64,000 nt of DNA from Morinoia aosen (taxonomy: Eukaryota > Arthropoda > Malacostraca > Amphipoda > Talitridae): assembly GCA_030386875.1 (NCBI GenBank), contig CM059559.1, positions 64,370,392 to 64,434,391 on the forward strand, written 5' to 3'. Every line of letters begins with the position of its first letter. Positions within the stretch are counted from its first letter, which is position 1. The translations under genes and the position numbers were made by a program. Shown here piece after piece: positions 45,996-57,630 of this stretch. The notes under the pieces were generated by a model, which was given only the letters and a program-made list of their open reading frames with translations, searched no databases and was not told where the DNA came from.

Positions 45996-48900
45996 TCTTT
46001 CTTTCACAGCAGTGAGGGTAGAATCGGAGATTCCAAAACTTTTACTATAAAATGAATATTCCTTTTTACATTGGTTCTTCTTTTAACATTGCGCATAAGA
46101 TTACGAAATAATTGCCCGATCAAATCTTTTACACCAAATCATTAGTTCAAGAACCAACTGAGGAGAATTTAAAGGTAGGAAGCAAAGCACAGTCATCCAA
46201 TAGTCAAATTTGGACGTAAATATGGAAGCGCTAAATCAACAAGCTGTATAGAAATATCTAGAAAGATGGAAGAAATGGGCAAACTGGAAATTGATAAATA
46301 AATATGAGTTGCGCGTAAAAATTGCATTAACTGTCGGAGATACTTTATTCACTTCATTACACCGTTCGAGAGCTTCATTTTCTGTTCAGAAAACTTTTCT
46401 TTGTTGAAACAAATCACTGTATCCTAAATCATCCACATTATGACATTCATTTCGATTAAGGTTCCACCCTATTTCTATTCGCAGCACGCATATTCTACCT
46501 AGGTGTAACTCTTACTGCCGTAAATACTCTCAATTGACACCATAGATCGAATTCGGATAGGAATACCATTAAATACGGTCATAAGAAAATAATGGCTCTC
46601 AAGCTTGTTAATTTTTCAACATAGTAAGAAACCTAAGATAAAACCTCGCCAAAACAGATATACCAACTACTATGATACAAAGTGTCTACGAGTAATCATT
46701 AGAACTCATAGCCTGAGATTTATTTTCTGGGGATTAAAATGTCTTAATTTCACTTTTTTGGCATTTTATACGACTGATTTACTCCCAGTACGTATGTATA
46801 TACTTGAATGTAGCGCATGTAACATACCTCAAATATCAATCCGGCATGAAGTAAAGTTTCTTCATTTCGGGGTGTAAAACGTGTGGAATTTTTTATTTGC
46901 TCTTAATATATTTGGCAGAATCAATTTTTATGAAACACTCAATTTAAAAAAAATTTGCACATAAGAACTAATTTTACTGGTCTTTTTATATTCAGCGTAG
47001 CAATAATGGCAAAAGTTGTCTGTAAGTTTATCAACTCACTGTTTTTTTCCGGATATTTTATTTTGCAACCAAATATACTGTAATGTTAGTCTAAGACCAT
47101 TAAATTAGAATTTAACGAATAGAGAGGGAAGTTCTTAATTAGAAGAGCAAAAATTTGATTATTTTGATATATGTTAAATTGATAAGACAGTAGATTTAAT
47201 AATCAAAATGAATGCCATTGCCAAGAAGACCATTCATGGAATAAAGAAGAAAAAATGTCAAATGAAGGCGAAAGCTACGAATACTTTCCATTTCGATCAT
47301 CAATTTATTTTAAATAAAATAATTCATTGTTATACAAATCGTGAAAGCATTGCTTATTCTAAGTCGAGTTGAAGATATGTTGTTATAAAATATTCAGCTC
47401 AAATATCCTATTTTGTTACGCATAAACAAGTGCATGCAATATAAAATTCATGAAATGTGAAAGCTCTGGAAAATTTCTAATTAAGGAATCGTCATTTACC
47501 GAGTGAGAACATCTGGAGTGCTGAGAACCTGTATGAAACTCGAACATGCGCGCACAATGATAATAGGAATACAGATAAAATATCACCAACGAACAGCGCA
47601 ACACAATTAATGCTTCTGTTCAAACTAGAAAATATTCACCTACGTAGCTGAACAAGGCCATGCTCAGCAGGGTATTTTAGAAACAACAACGCCCAAGACA
47701 CACGGCTAGTCCCATCATTTGCTCGCCAGTCACGTCCGGTGAATTTAGAAAAGAATTGCTTTGTTCAACTGGCCTTCCAAGCGGCGCAAGAATACGAGGC
47801 AATTCGGGCTTAGCTGGGGGTGAGGCCGTCAGTCTCAACTGTTGAACGGCATAGGAAAACTACTGCTTAGGACTTAATAATTTTGAATTTATTTCGAAGA
47901 TGATGTGTGTAAAGAAAATATGTTAAAAAGATAAATTGAAAGCAATTCCTTAGAGGATGAGATGAATAGTCGTATTGTTCAAATAAAAAGTCAAAGGTTT
48001 TTCAACAGATAAGTTCTACAAAAAGCCACAATCTTATTATAGCGTTCCTATGATGTCAACAATATAATTGGAAATACAAATTGAATTCACCATAATTTGC
48101 TAAAAGATTTTTGCAAGGGAAATTCATTTCGTGCTGTTCTTACCGTCTACTGCGCATAAAAAATAATCATGTGCTCAGTGTTAAAACTGGAAAAAATGTC
48201 ACACGTCACCATTTGAAATCATGTATTTTTTAAAGTTCTTAGGTAATAAATAAAAGTTGTTCTTGAACACTGCGGTTATGAACGTAAGTTAAACAAAAAT
48301 TACTTAAGCCCGCCCCTCACTCCCACTTCCAACATAATCAGCAGGCACAGTCACTGCTAACCTTTGACCTTTCATGCTACAATGCGAGCGTGTTCACACA
48401 ACCTCACAACTCGACACAGCATAGGTGAACAGTACAGGCTTTTGGCTTCTTTCAGAAGACTGCAGCAGGAGAGAAATATGGCAGCAGAAATAATATTTGA
48501 ACCGATTCAGCAACAGTAATCTGACCGTAGGAAAGTCTTATGCTTCTATCGAGTATCTCTTAGCACTAAAGAACTCCTGAAAGTACTCGAAGGATTTTTG
48601 ATGTAGATAACCTGCTTACGGATGTTTCGTTAGCACAAATTTCCGCTGCTTGTTATGTTCTAAATTCATGCAATTTTTTCATGTAAGATACATTTATAAT
48701 CGTTTTGTTTGGTTTTGGGGTCCATTACCTAATCATATTTCCTTAAGTTTTTACATTCAAACGAATATGTCAGCAAATTTCACAATGCAATGCAAAATCA
48801 ATGGGCGAAATTCGTATTTAGACACCCATGATACCAGAAGGGAAGACAAAACAGAAACTCTCGTCTTATGTAAATATTTTTGCTCAGCTCCAGTAATAAG

Positions 48901-49448
48901 CTTTTATTGGTTTTGCTCCTTACATTTCAAAGTGAATTGTACCAAAACTCTTCTACCCAGTGTTTGAATATTTGCTACATTAATTAGAAATTCTACATTC
49001 ATTTATTTATTTCCAATCGTTATTTTCTAAATCTCGTTAGAGCTAAAATTAAAAGCCTAATTAACCAGGAATTTAGCCCAATTTGGCCGAGAATAAGCCC
49101 AATTTAACCAAAATCATCAGTCAACAACAAAAAAAAAATTTTGCTTACAACGTTTGGGAACTTTAGGAAAACTGAAGAATGAACCATTGTGCATGAATTC
49201 ATTATTTTTCTTCAAATATTTCTTCAAACAGTTCTTACCAGCATGTAACAAAACAATTAGATCCTCCTTCCAGTATGTTAACATAATCCCTTCGTTTACA
49301 TAAATTCCAATATGTACAACGTGTCGACGTACGTTGGCTTCACGAAACTCACATGACGTGTCAGACTAGAAAAACAGGTGGGTGTTAATCACACTGGTGA
49401 TTACATATTCGGTAACCCAACAAAGCCTGCAAGCATGTAGCTCGAACT
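45996..49448. other. AT-rich spacer, nothing recognised
   Basis: No gene recognised. Slightly GC-richer patches at 47.64-47.86 and 48.30-48.50 kb hold no open frame of note. Confidence 0.4.
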
Positions 49449-49512
49449 GTGATTTTAAATGCGTGATTTTGGATGTGATTTTGAATGGGATTTTGAATGT
49501 GGTTTTGAACTG
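49449..49512. repeat. 12-bp tandem repeat (GTGATTTTGAAT)n
   Basis: Five imperfect copies: GTGATTTTAAAT, GTGATTTTGGAT, GTGATTTTGAAT, GGGATTTTGAAT, GTGGTTTTGAAC, with two odd spacer bases. Confidence 0.85.
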
Positions 49513-51884
49513 ACAAAATTTGTGATTCTGTTTTTTCCTAAAGTTGTATACACCAATACTACAAACCTACGCATGGTATTAGAATTTTTTTTATACACAA
49601 AATTCAACCAAATTCCAACGACATTGAAGTGACGATCACTTAAATTTAGTTGGTTAGACTTTTATTGACTATTTTTTCAATTCTGTTCCTTGGTATCAAG
49701 TCGAACTGGAGGACAGTTAGATAAAATTTCTTTTTTAAAGTGCCTCTACCATTATTTTTTATTTCACTATTATTTTGTTTATACATTTTCTCACTACTTT
49801 CTGAGGCTTGTATTATTTCATGAGAATCATTCTTGTAAGAAATATTAGTCACTGTGTCATAATGCAAATTGGTGCTTGGAATTTAGAGTTTATTCATTTT
49901 CAGTTTAGCTATCGAAAATAGAACAAGATCGAAAACGTTCCTACAGCGATGTATGTACATTAAAAGATGAATTGTGCAGAGTTATAGTTACTGCCTAAAT
50001 TATTCAATTTACTGTAAGAAAGCATTTGGACGATTTTAAGAAATGAATTTGTCATAAAAAACACATAAACGACATAAACTACATGAACGAGGCAACAAGC
50101 TAATTTTTAGGTTTTACCCAAGTCCTATGTTACCACACATTAATAACATATAGCGATCAGTTTAAAAGTAGGGGAAAAATCACAGTCGTGTTCGCATTCA
50201 TCAACACTCATAAACAAGTACCCGTGCGTTGACTTCAAAACGATCAAGTGACTCTCCCACGGAAGAGTGGCCCTGTTATATGACGTTTTTCACATTTGCT
50301 GTAATATAGGAGTCTTTACAAGTTTTTGTTTTTCGTGGCATGTTGACGCTATCTGACGAACCACTACGAAGTCATTTGCAATTACAGTGGTACGCATGAG
50401 CTTCCGCTTCACAACATTATTATATTATAATTTTCCTCATGTTAAACTCTTCATTTTGGGTTGAAACTGAAGAAATAATGTCTAGGATTACACGTATGAA
50501 GAATTTTGTATTCAGAAAGTTATAATGCTTTTTTCGACAAAACTATCCAACGATTCAATAGGAAAACTACAAATAAACGTAGAGCTTGAGTACTGGATAA
50601 ACAGCAATTTTTACACTATATGAGTGATATTATAATTATATCACACTATTTTAGAAAATAGTAGTGGATTATAATATGTTCTAATAATATGCAGTAACCA
50701 ATACCAAAGGAGAGAGAGGCATCAGTTGAAATGTAAACACGACGTCTCTTTATTGCTTTTGTCTCGCGATTGTGGAGGATTTCGCAGAATTTAATTAATA
50801 TCTAGAAGGAGTATAAGTATTTAAAAGTATCTATTCACTGAGAAAAAGCCGTAGAAGCTAAAATCGTACCTTGAGGCTTAAGATTAGCACGCGCCTGTAT
50901 ATACGAGTCAGCAGATACTGAAACATCATTTCAGAGTTGGCGACGGTTAATTAAGTCAAGTTTCATTTATGCTTCGCAAAGTGAAACTAGGGATGACAGG
51001 CAGAATGGCATCTCAGCAGAACAGGGTATGCTTCATAGGTTACATTGGCTTGAGCGTGAAGTTGGGATAGGTTCCCACGTGCAGACATGAAGCAAAGGAA
51101 TATGAACTTTATGATTCGGTTAACAAAAATAGTGATGTCAGATTTCCATATGAGACGAAATGACAACTAAGCCCAGCCGCAGAATAAAGAAGAGTCGTGA
51201 GAGCTCGAGGAGGATGCAATGGATGGCCCTATATAAGATTGTTCTCTGGTGCCACCCAGTGTAATGAACACGGAACTTAGCCCTGAGGATCATACTGCAG
51301 ATGAATTTTGAGCAGAGATAAACGAAAAGCCCAGCAAAAGAGACGGCCATTCAACAAAAAATACAGGCGTGACAACCCTAACCAGGGACCACTCACCCAA
51401 GTTTAATGCAACACTCGGTATGTAAAATACCACTTCTAAAAGAAAATGAGAAAATTATAGAGGAAAATATTTCAGGGCAGTAGCTCACGTAAAGACATAC
51501 AGGAAAGTGTAAGGTATATATTTTAATAAAAATCAAAGACCAAGAAGGAATCAGTTGAGAAGGAGCTCTAGGATAAGTGACTACCCGTCTATCTTTTAGG
51601 AGCTGAACTCCTAAGTCGGTTTCATGGTGAAGAGGAAGCGCTCGTCCCTGCTGCAAGTTGCCACAAAGGCCGCTTTCAGTAATTGAATACGTTAAAACCG
51701 CACCACCTTCATGAATCAATAATCCCTAAGTAAGTAAACAGAAACAAAGGCTCTGGAACACAAAAAATAAATACAGAAGAATCACAGAAGCAGCAAAAAA
51801 CACAGAAAATTTGTTTAGCGCGAGTAAAGTAAAGTACAAGCATACACTGGATGGACACAACCTCCTGACGAGTAACGGCTCTTA
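49513..51884. other. AT-rich spacer, nothing recognised
   Basis: No gene recognised. 51.0-51.7 kb is somewhat GC-richer and may be old repeat debris. Confidence 0.4.
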
Positions 51885-52049
51885 AGGCCCCCTCTCACGT
51901 ACAAATATGCCTGCAGACAATCTCAACTGAGTTTGGTTTGTCGGTCTCAAGGCCCCTCACACGATGCAAACAACACGCTGCAAACCTGACCAGTGCTTCC
52001 ACTTTAGGGTAAAATACCCTAATTTAGGGTAATCAGGTATTGTCTAGGG

Positions 52050-53766
52050 TGTGGAGTATGTGCGTCCACACAACTCAACAAAGAACAATTAAAGAAGCAA
52101 CAAGGAAAATCAGTTTATTAAAGACTCGTGCACATTTCAAAGGTTATGCCAACAATTAAAAGGGGAACAGCCTGCTCGTTTTGAGAGACAGGCAGCAAAG
52201 CTAGTGTTAAAAACTATTAGGAAGTGAAGTTCTTCCAATAGTACCGCATTTATTAGAACAATTGGCCGATTGCTATATAAGTAATATTTTCTTGAAAGGT
52301 TGAAGTAAAAGCTGCGAAAGCCAGTAGTGTCTTGATTGAGCTCGAACGGGACGTCCACCCAAAGCGGCTGTAGAAGCTGTTAAGCGCTAATACGGGTCTT
52401 GCAACGGCTACCCGCCGAATAACGCTCGTGGGCCAGCAATGCAGTCAGCAAAATGGAGACGTAGAAGGCCAACTACCAGCCGGCTGTCATGCGGCACGGC
52501 GGAGGTGCGGTACGACCAGGATAAAGCCCCCTTCGACCTGACGCAACACCACGTCTTCGGTGCGGACGTGGAAGCAGCCCACCCTCGCAGCAGAGAAAAG
52601 CGCGTGCTGGCGGCGGAGCGTTCCAGGAGCGCGGCAACCGTCAAGAAACTCCCAGGTGCACCGACTCGTCTGCTAATAAAATAAAATATGGAGACAAAGC
52701 AATTGAAAAAATGTCCTTATTACAAAATCAACAGATCTGTTATTAGAGATAAGAAAGCTATAGTGGCATTACGAAATCAAGAGAGCTGTTATTAGAGATG
52801 AGAGGCCAAATTACCTAATCAAGCCAGCTGCAAGAGGTTATGAGGTACCGACGAAAGGAGCACCGGACCATTCTCCACGCAGCCACTCTTGGATATACTG
52901 CGAGAAGACGACAAGGTTACACATACGAAGGTTGGCAACAGGAATAATAATTATCAACAAAAAGTCAGTTTTAACAAATTTAGACAAGACAATTCATAAT
53001 TTATATGAAACTCGAGAATAACCACACCTGAACTTTATGGTTCGTCCAGTGTAGAAATTATATGGCAGGAAGAGTTGTCAAGGTTGAGGCAAAGGGCAAA
53101 AAATACCGGACTTTCAAGGAGATAGAAAGAGGAGAAGACGGAGCTCAAATAGGAGAGTTATAGACTCCCCTGTAACAGGTAGAGCTCTCATCAGAGAGTT
53201 AAATAAGCAAGTTTAAGTAAGTTTGAGTAGATTAAGGTAAGTTAATTTGGCCACCAAGGCAACCTTTAAGTAAGTAAGAATTTAAAATATAAATAATCAA
53301 GCACTCACGCAAACGCACAATGATAAAGAACAAGAGGAAAGATGCCAAGTTAACAGACGAGACGCCAGTGACCCGTAGAGCTGGAGCCCAAGTACGCGCA
53401 GTTGACGGCGCAAAACACGATAAATAATGACGGGGTAGTTCAGGTCACTCCATTCAGTAGTAAATTAGCAAGACACACAGCGAAGACGTTAACACTGGCC
53501 TTCGTAGCAGCAACGGTAATACAATTCCAGATCCATGAAATTAGGGTTCAAACCTATCTCAGAAGAGTTAAGTTCAAAAGTATATAAAGTTGTAAATTAT
53601 GAAACTGAATCAAACTCAAAAGGAACCGAGTTTCAAAACGCATCTGCCTGTCTCAGCCCTGCGCCCTCCGACCTTACTGCCGGGCTGCGTAGCTGGATCT
53701 ACAAAGGTACTGAAGTTGAAGCGCCTCCCGCGCAACCCTGGAGAGTTTGTGATGGAAATCCTCACA
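52050..53766. mobile_element. LTR-like insertion, copy 2 (fossil), inside the hAT element
   Basis: Begins TGTGGAGTATG and ends AATCCTCACA, the TG...CA termini of LTRs, with AGGG directly outside both ends (52046-52049 and 53767-53770) as a 4-base target duplication. It contains a GC-rich block (52.37-52.68 kb) and shares its start and order of parts with the insertion at 8.24 kb. No retroviral-type genes are seen, so it is a solo terminal repeat or a non-autonomous element; as read it is non-coding. It is younger than the hAT element it interrupts. Confidence 0.55.
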
Positions 53767-54689
53767 AGGGTAGAGTTTAGGGTAAAGCAAAATTCTATGA
53801 TTTTTAGGGTAATTCGACAACTGTCGGGGTAGCGCTGTAAAATTGAAGGGTAACTGCCTGTTTTCATTACCAATATCAAATTTTTTCTCAAGTACTACAA
53901 TACACCATGTGTAAGGTACGAAGCATTTATGAAAATGTTCAATAAAAGTCATATTTGGAACAAACTTGCCCTAACTCACAATTAATTTAGTCTTTATATC
54001 ACACTACAATGAAGGGCAAATTGCTGTTCACAGTGCTGCAGATCTATTAGAACTTAGATCTCTCTTCCTAATTATGTTGCCAGATTTGCTGCATGAATAG
54101 GACATTGGTTAATTAAAAGTAATGACAATAATTAAAGTGAAATGCAACTTGATATATTGTGTGGAATTTTATATTTTCTAGCTTTACATAACTAACACGT
54201 AACTGTATCAAGATTTACACCAATACATCAATCATCGTCGTTAACTGGAATTGGACAGCTATATAACGTGTACAGAACGCCACTGCCCGAGCCGAGGGTA
54301 GGTAGTTATGTTTCAGTCGGGTGCAATTAACTGTACCAGGTGCTGTCACGTGCAGTATTGCATCGTGACAAAATATTTGGTTACTTGCGTCTCAGCAAAA
54401 TTGCTACTATTAAATAGATTATGTTTACGATGAAGCTGATACACCACCCATGAAAGAAAGTCAAATTTTATTGTCTGTTAAGCTCTTTTCACGAAAAGGG
54501 AAGAAAGGTTAGAGAAGCGAACAACTTTTTCGAGACTGGTTAGAAAATTCTCAGTCTACTACCTCAACTAAAGATAAGGCACCCTATAGAATATGCTCAA
54601 CTACCATTACATTTGGTAAATTTGAGATTAATCTTCATGCTAACAGTTAACGCCGTAAAAATCTCTCTGTGCAGCGAAGGAAAACACAA

Positions 54690-55190
54690 CCTATAACTTT
54701 GTTCATTTTATTACACGATCCAATTAACAAGTCAGGTATTAAAATTGAATTGCCGATGTGTGCAAATCTTTCTGAGCATGATTTGCTTATTTCATTACTA
54801 TAGTGAAACAAATGTTTCTCAAAGAAAGCAAGCTTAGGGAAACAAAGAGCTTCAAACATTATTAGACAATGTTTGGGTAAACATCTACTTAGTGATCTTG
54901 TCGTTTTCCTTAATGAAGTTTATATTCTGTTATAATTGATGAAACAACTGATCGCAGTAAAGCTAAACAGCTCACAGTCATCTTCCAATAATGGAGTGAG
55001 AGCGCGAAATTAAGAACTCCTCCGTTGATCTTGAAAAAAGGATTGTTTATTTCACATGAAAAAGATTTCAGTGATGAAAATATTAAACTGAGCAGCATTG
55101 TAGGGATCTGTTCTGACACCACTAACGTTATGATGAGATCCAAACATTCTGTGGCTTCTTTGTTGAAAATAAATTAATTTTCGACTTCAT
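54690..55190 (+). pseudogene. hAT transposase fragment
   Basis: Plus-strand blocks in disconnected frames match the hAT superfamily: IKIELPMCANLSEHDLLI, then IIDETTDRSKAKQLTVIF (54935 on) and SIVGICSDTTNVMMRSKHSV (from about 55095), the latter two resembling the DETTD and CSDTTNVM segments around the first catalytic aspartates in the insect ZBED/SCAND3-like hAT group. At least several frameshifts and stops separate them, for example a stop right after the TVIFQ block at about 54990. The BED zinc finger and C-terminal dimerisation domain were not found. It lies in the middle of the TSD-bounded element. Confidence 0.65.
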
Positions 55191-56578
55191 AGAAGATATA
55201 TTGGCTTGGTAGAAATACACATATTGGGAGTGAAAAAAAACTTTTGAGATAGAAATCGAGGTTCTTCTTCCATTATTTTTTTCGCTGGGGCTTACTAACG
55301 TAGGACTCCGATTCTTGGAGAAGCAACAAGAATTCGACTGCAGGCTTTTGGCTTTTTCGACTTGTAGGCTTCTGTCGAAACATAATCCGGCCATGGCCTG
55401 AGATTCTTTTTTGCAACGAGGTTCTTATTTGTTATTCATTGGGGCTAACTTTGAGCCTTGAGCAACATTTGCTTCGCCTTACTCAACGTAAATTAGATCT
55501 AGACCCAGTAAAAATTGAGTATACCAATTGAGTATACTGATTGCGAAAATTTTGTGAAAGTCATAATTCTTCATTCAGTGCATTATACTCTTTGCCCCGT
55601 TCTTTACAATTGCACCGAGAATTAGGGTGTATATGAACTTATTTCACATCTAAATTCCTATAATTTCTTGCGCAAAAATTGTGAAACTGTGTTTGTGTTG
55701 TGTTCCATGAATAAATGTTTCGAATATTACATTGGCATTCATTTCCTCTCACTATGTCTTTGTTTCTCTCTGCTAGTCAGGAATAGATCGTCTGGCCTCA
55801 TACCTTACGCTCATTGAACGGAGCTTGTAACTAGGTAACCATACAAAGAAGATAAACTAGGGTGAAAGCAATATTAAATGTTGCACGTATCGTGACACAT
55901 ATGACTCTGTAAAGTCAGAGAATTTCATTTTCTTATTTCTGCATGACCCTGATGTTGAGTCATTTCTACACATCTAAACGTGGAAACATTGAATATTTTC
56001 ATGTAATACCGGCAATGGGCTTATTTAATATTTTAGTGTAATTCATGCATTTTTAGGGTAATCTTGAACATAGTTTTAGGGTAGGAACTTTCACACTTGT
56101 GTAAGCCCTGAACCTGACTGTCCTGGCAAAGACTGGCATACGCTTCAGTATGCCAGTAGCAGTTAGGTGGAAAGTACGCACAAGAATAGCGGCTCCAGAC
56201 GTCGAGTTCGTACGGCTGATGGGATTCGCTATAGTTGCAATGAATAAGAAAAAAAAGAGATGTAAAAGCTCGCTCAAAATGAGCTAAATAATGATTCTCA
56301 AAAAGTAGTGAATATACAAATGTGAAATTGCTTGATGGAGTACGCAAGGAGGGAGAGAGGCAGAGTACAGTCTCGCACCCACCACGAAGACAGGCTTGAC
56401 ACTGACTTCGTGTCAAGGTTTGCGCCTTGCGGCCGGTCGCTCCAAAATTATCAAGCATAGCTCATCTGCCTCATACAGTCTGTGCCAACCTGAAATGCGC
56501 GTACAAACGCACGAATCCAGCACCAGTTCAGATATGTCTGCAGATGTATTTGCGCGTGTGAGGGCCCTGAGGGGGCCT

Positions 56579-57089
56579 TTACCTTTTATCGTACCTCACA
56601 ACTGGGAAACGCAATCGAACATGCTTCCCGATGATCTCGAGCCACCAAAGAAACAACGGGAAGAAGCAAAGCGACACCCCCCTCAATTTCACGCGACGGT
56701 CTCATGAGCATGTGGGAGTTACTTCTTACAAATGACATGTTGTAAATTTACTTGAAAATGTTGAAAAAACATATGCGTAATGGGAAGAAATACGTAGTTT
56801 ACTAAGGGCACTACAAAACAAGAATTGATCATTGAAAAATATCCCAAGAACTGATGACAAATTAGGCATTATTATTTTAAAAAAGAGAAATGTTTACTGC
56901 TGCTTATAGGCATGCCGAGAAGTGCTAGGCAAAAAACTCCACGCAAGCAATTTGAATGATTTGGGTAGAAAAGAGCACAATGATCCTTTTATCCAGCGCA
57001 AACAACTTTAAAACAACCTTCAATGAGCTAGAATGGAGCTTGGCAAGGGCGTCATTATTATAGAGTTCAGTCGCAGCGGCTTCAACTCT
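56579..57089. other. spacer, nothing recognised
   Basis: May include the eroded N-terminal part of the Tc1-like remnant that follows; no DNA-binding domain could be read. Confidence 0.4.
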
Positions 57090-57630
57090 AGATCATTTAG
57101 GAAGCTCCACTACAGGTGCACAAATATTTTGAAGCAAGTTGGAAGTTTTTCTTCTTGAAACTTTTAGAAGCAAAAACCAATTTTTTTTGGAAAAAGTAAC
57201 ATTGTCAGACGAGACTTGAATTAAACTCATTCGAAGGTACACGGCAGGACGAGTTTCGAGGGAAAAAAACATCTCGACAGCAAATGCCTCATTTTCAGCA
57301 AAGTTTTGGAGTAGCAGCATCATAGTATGGAAGCATTTTCCATCAAATTATGCTTTGAAATTGTAAAAAAAGATGATATCGCCCATTTAGGAAAATTTTT
57401 GGAAAATGTTTTGAAATCGGTTAAGCCATCCGGTTTTGGACAGGTCGTTCTGTATCAAAACGACAATGATCCAAAACACAATTCCAATTAAAGTAAAGAA
57501 GGCTTGAAGATAACGAAATACCTTCATTCAAGCGCCTAGTTGGCTTCCTGATCTGAATTAATTTGAGAATTTGTGGATTAAGAAAGAATCCGAAAAAATA
57601 AATCGGCTGCAATAGTACTTTTTTGGACAA
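57090..57630 (+). pseudogene. decayed Tc1-like transposase
   Basis: Plus-strand blocks in order but across shifting frames: NFFWKKVTLSDET (first catalytic D), FSAKFWSSSIIVW, GFGQVVLYQNDNDPKHNSN (second D) and FENLWI (E), each a recognisable counterpart of Tc1 family motifs (SDET, GGSIMVWG, QQDNDPKHTS, PIENLW). Stops and frameshifts are frequent, for instance a TGA directly after SDET near 57215. It is much older than the 40.5-kb element and belongs to a different Tc1-like group. Terminal repeats were not found. Confidence 0.75.

Larger units (their letters stand above)
51991..56110 (+). mobile_element. hAT DNA transposon, itself interrupted
   Basis: Termini CAGTGCTTCCA (left) and CAGGGCTTACA (right, reverse complement) match at 9 of 11 bases and have the CAG start of hAT ends. 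AACCTGAC stands immediately outside both ends (51983-51990 and 56111-56118), a perfect 8-base target duplication, diagnostic of hAT. Without the LTR-like insertion at 52050-53766 the element is about 2.4 kb, a usual hAT size. Subterminal zones at both ends are studded with TTAGGGTAA motifs. Confidence 0.82.
51885..56578. mobile_element. Harbinger-type MITE split by a hAT insertion
   Basis: The left end AGGCCCCCTCTCACGTACAA and the right end (reverse complement) AGGCCCCCTCAGGGCCCTCA form inverted repeats that continue through CAAATA and CTGCAGACA. TTA flanks both ends (51882-51884 and 56579-56581), the 3-base duplication of PIF/Harbinger elements. Taking out the hAT element with one copy of its duplication leaves about 566 bases without coding capacity. 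A second CAAGGCCCCTCACACGATGC inside the left part suggests an internal duplication of the terminus. Confidence 0.7.

Noticed and set aside
52439-52684. 81-codon arginine-rich frame in a GC-rich patch
   Set aside because: It lies within the LTR-like insertion, has an antisense twin of equal length, and does not resemble a nucleocapsid or any other known protein.
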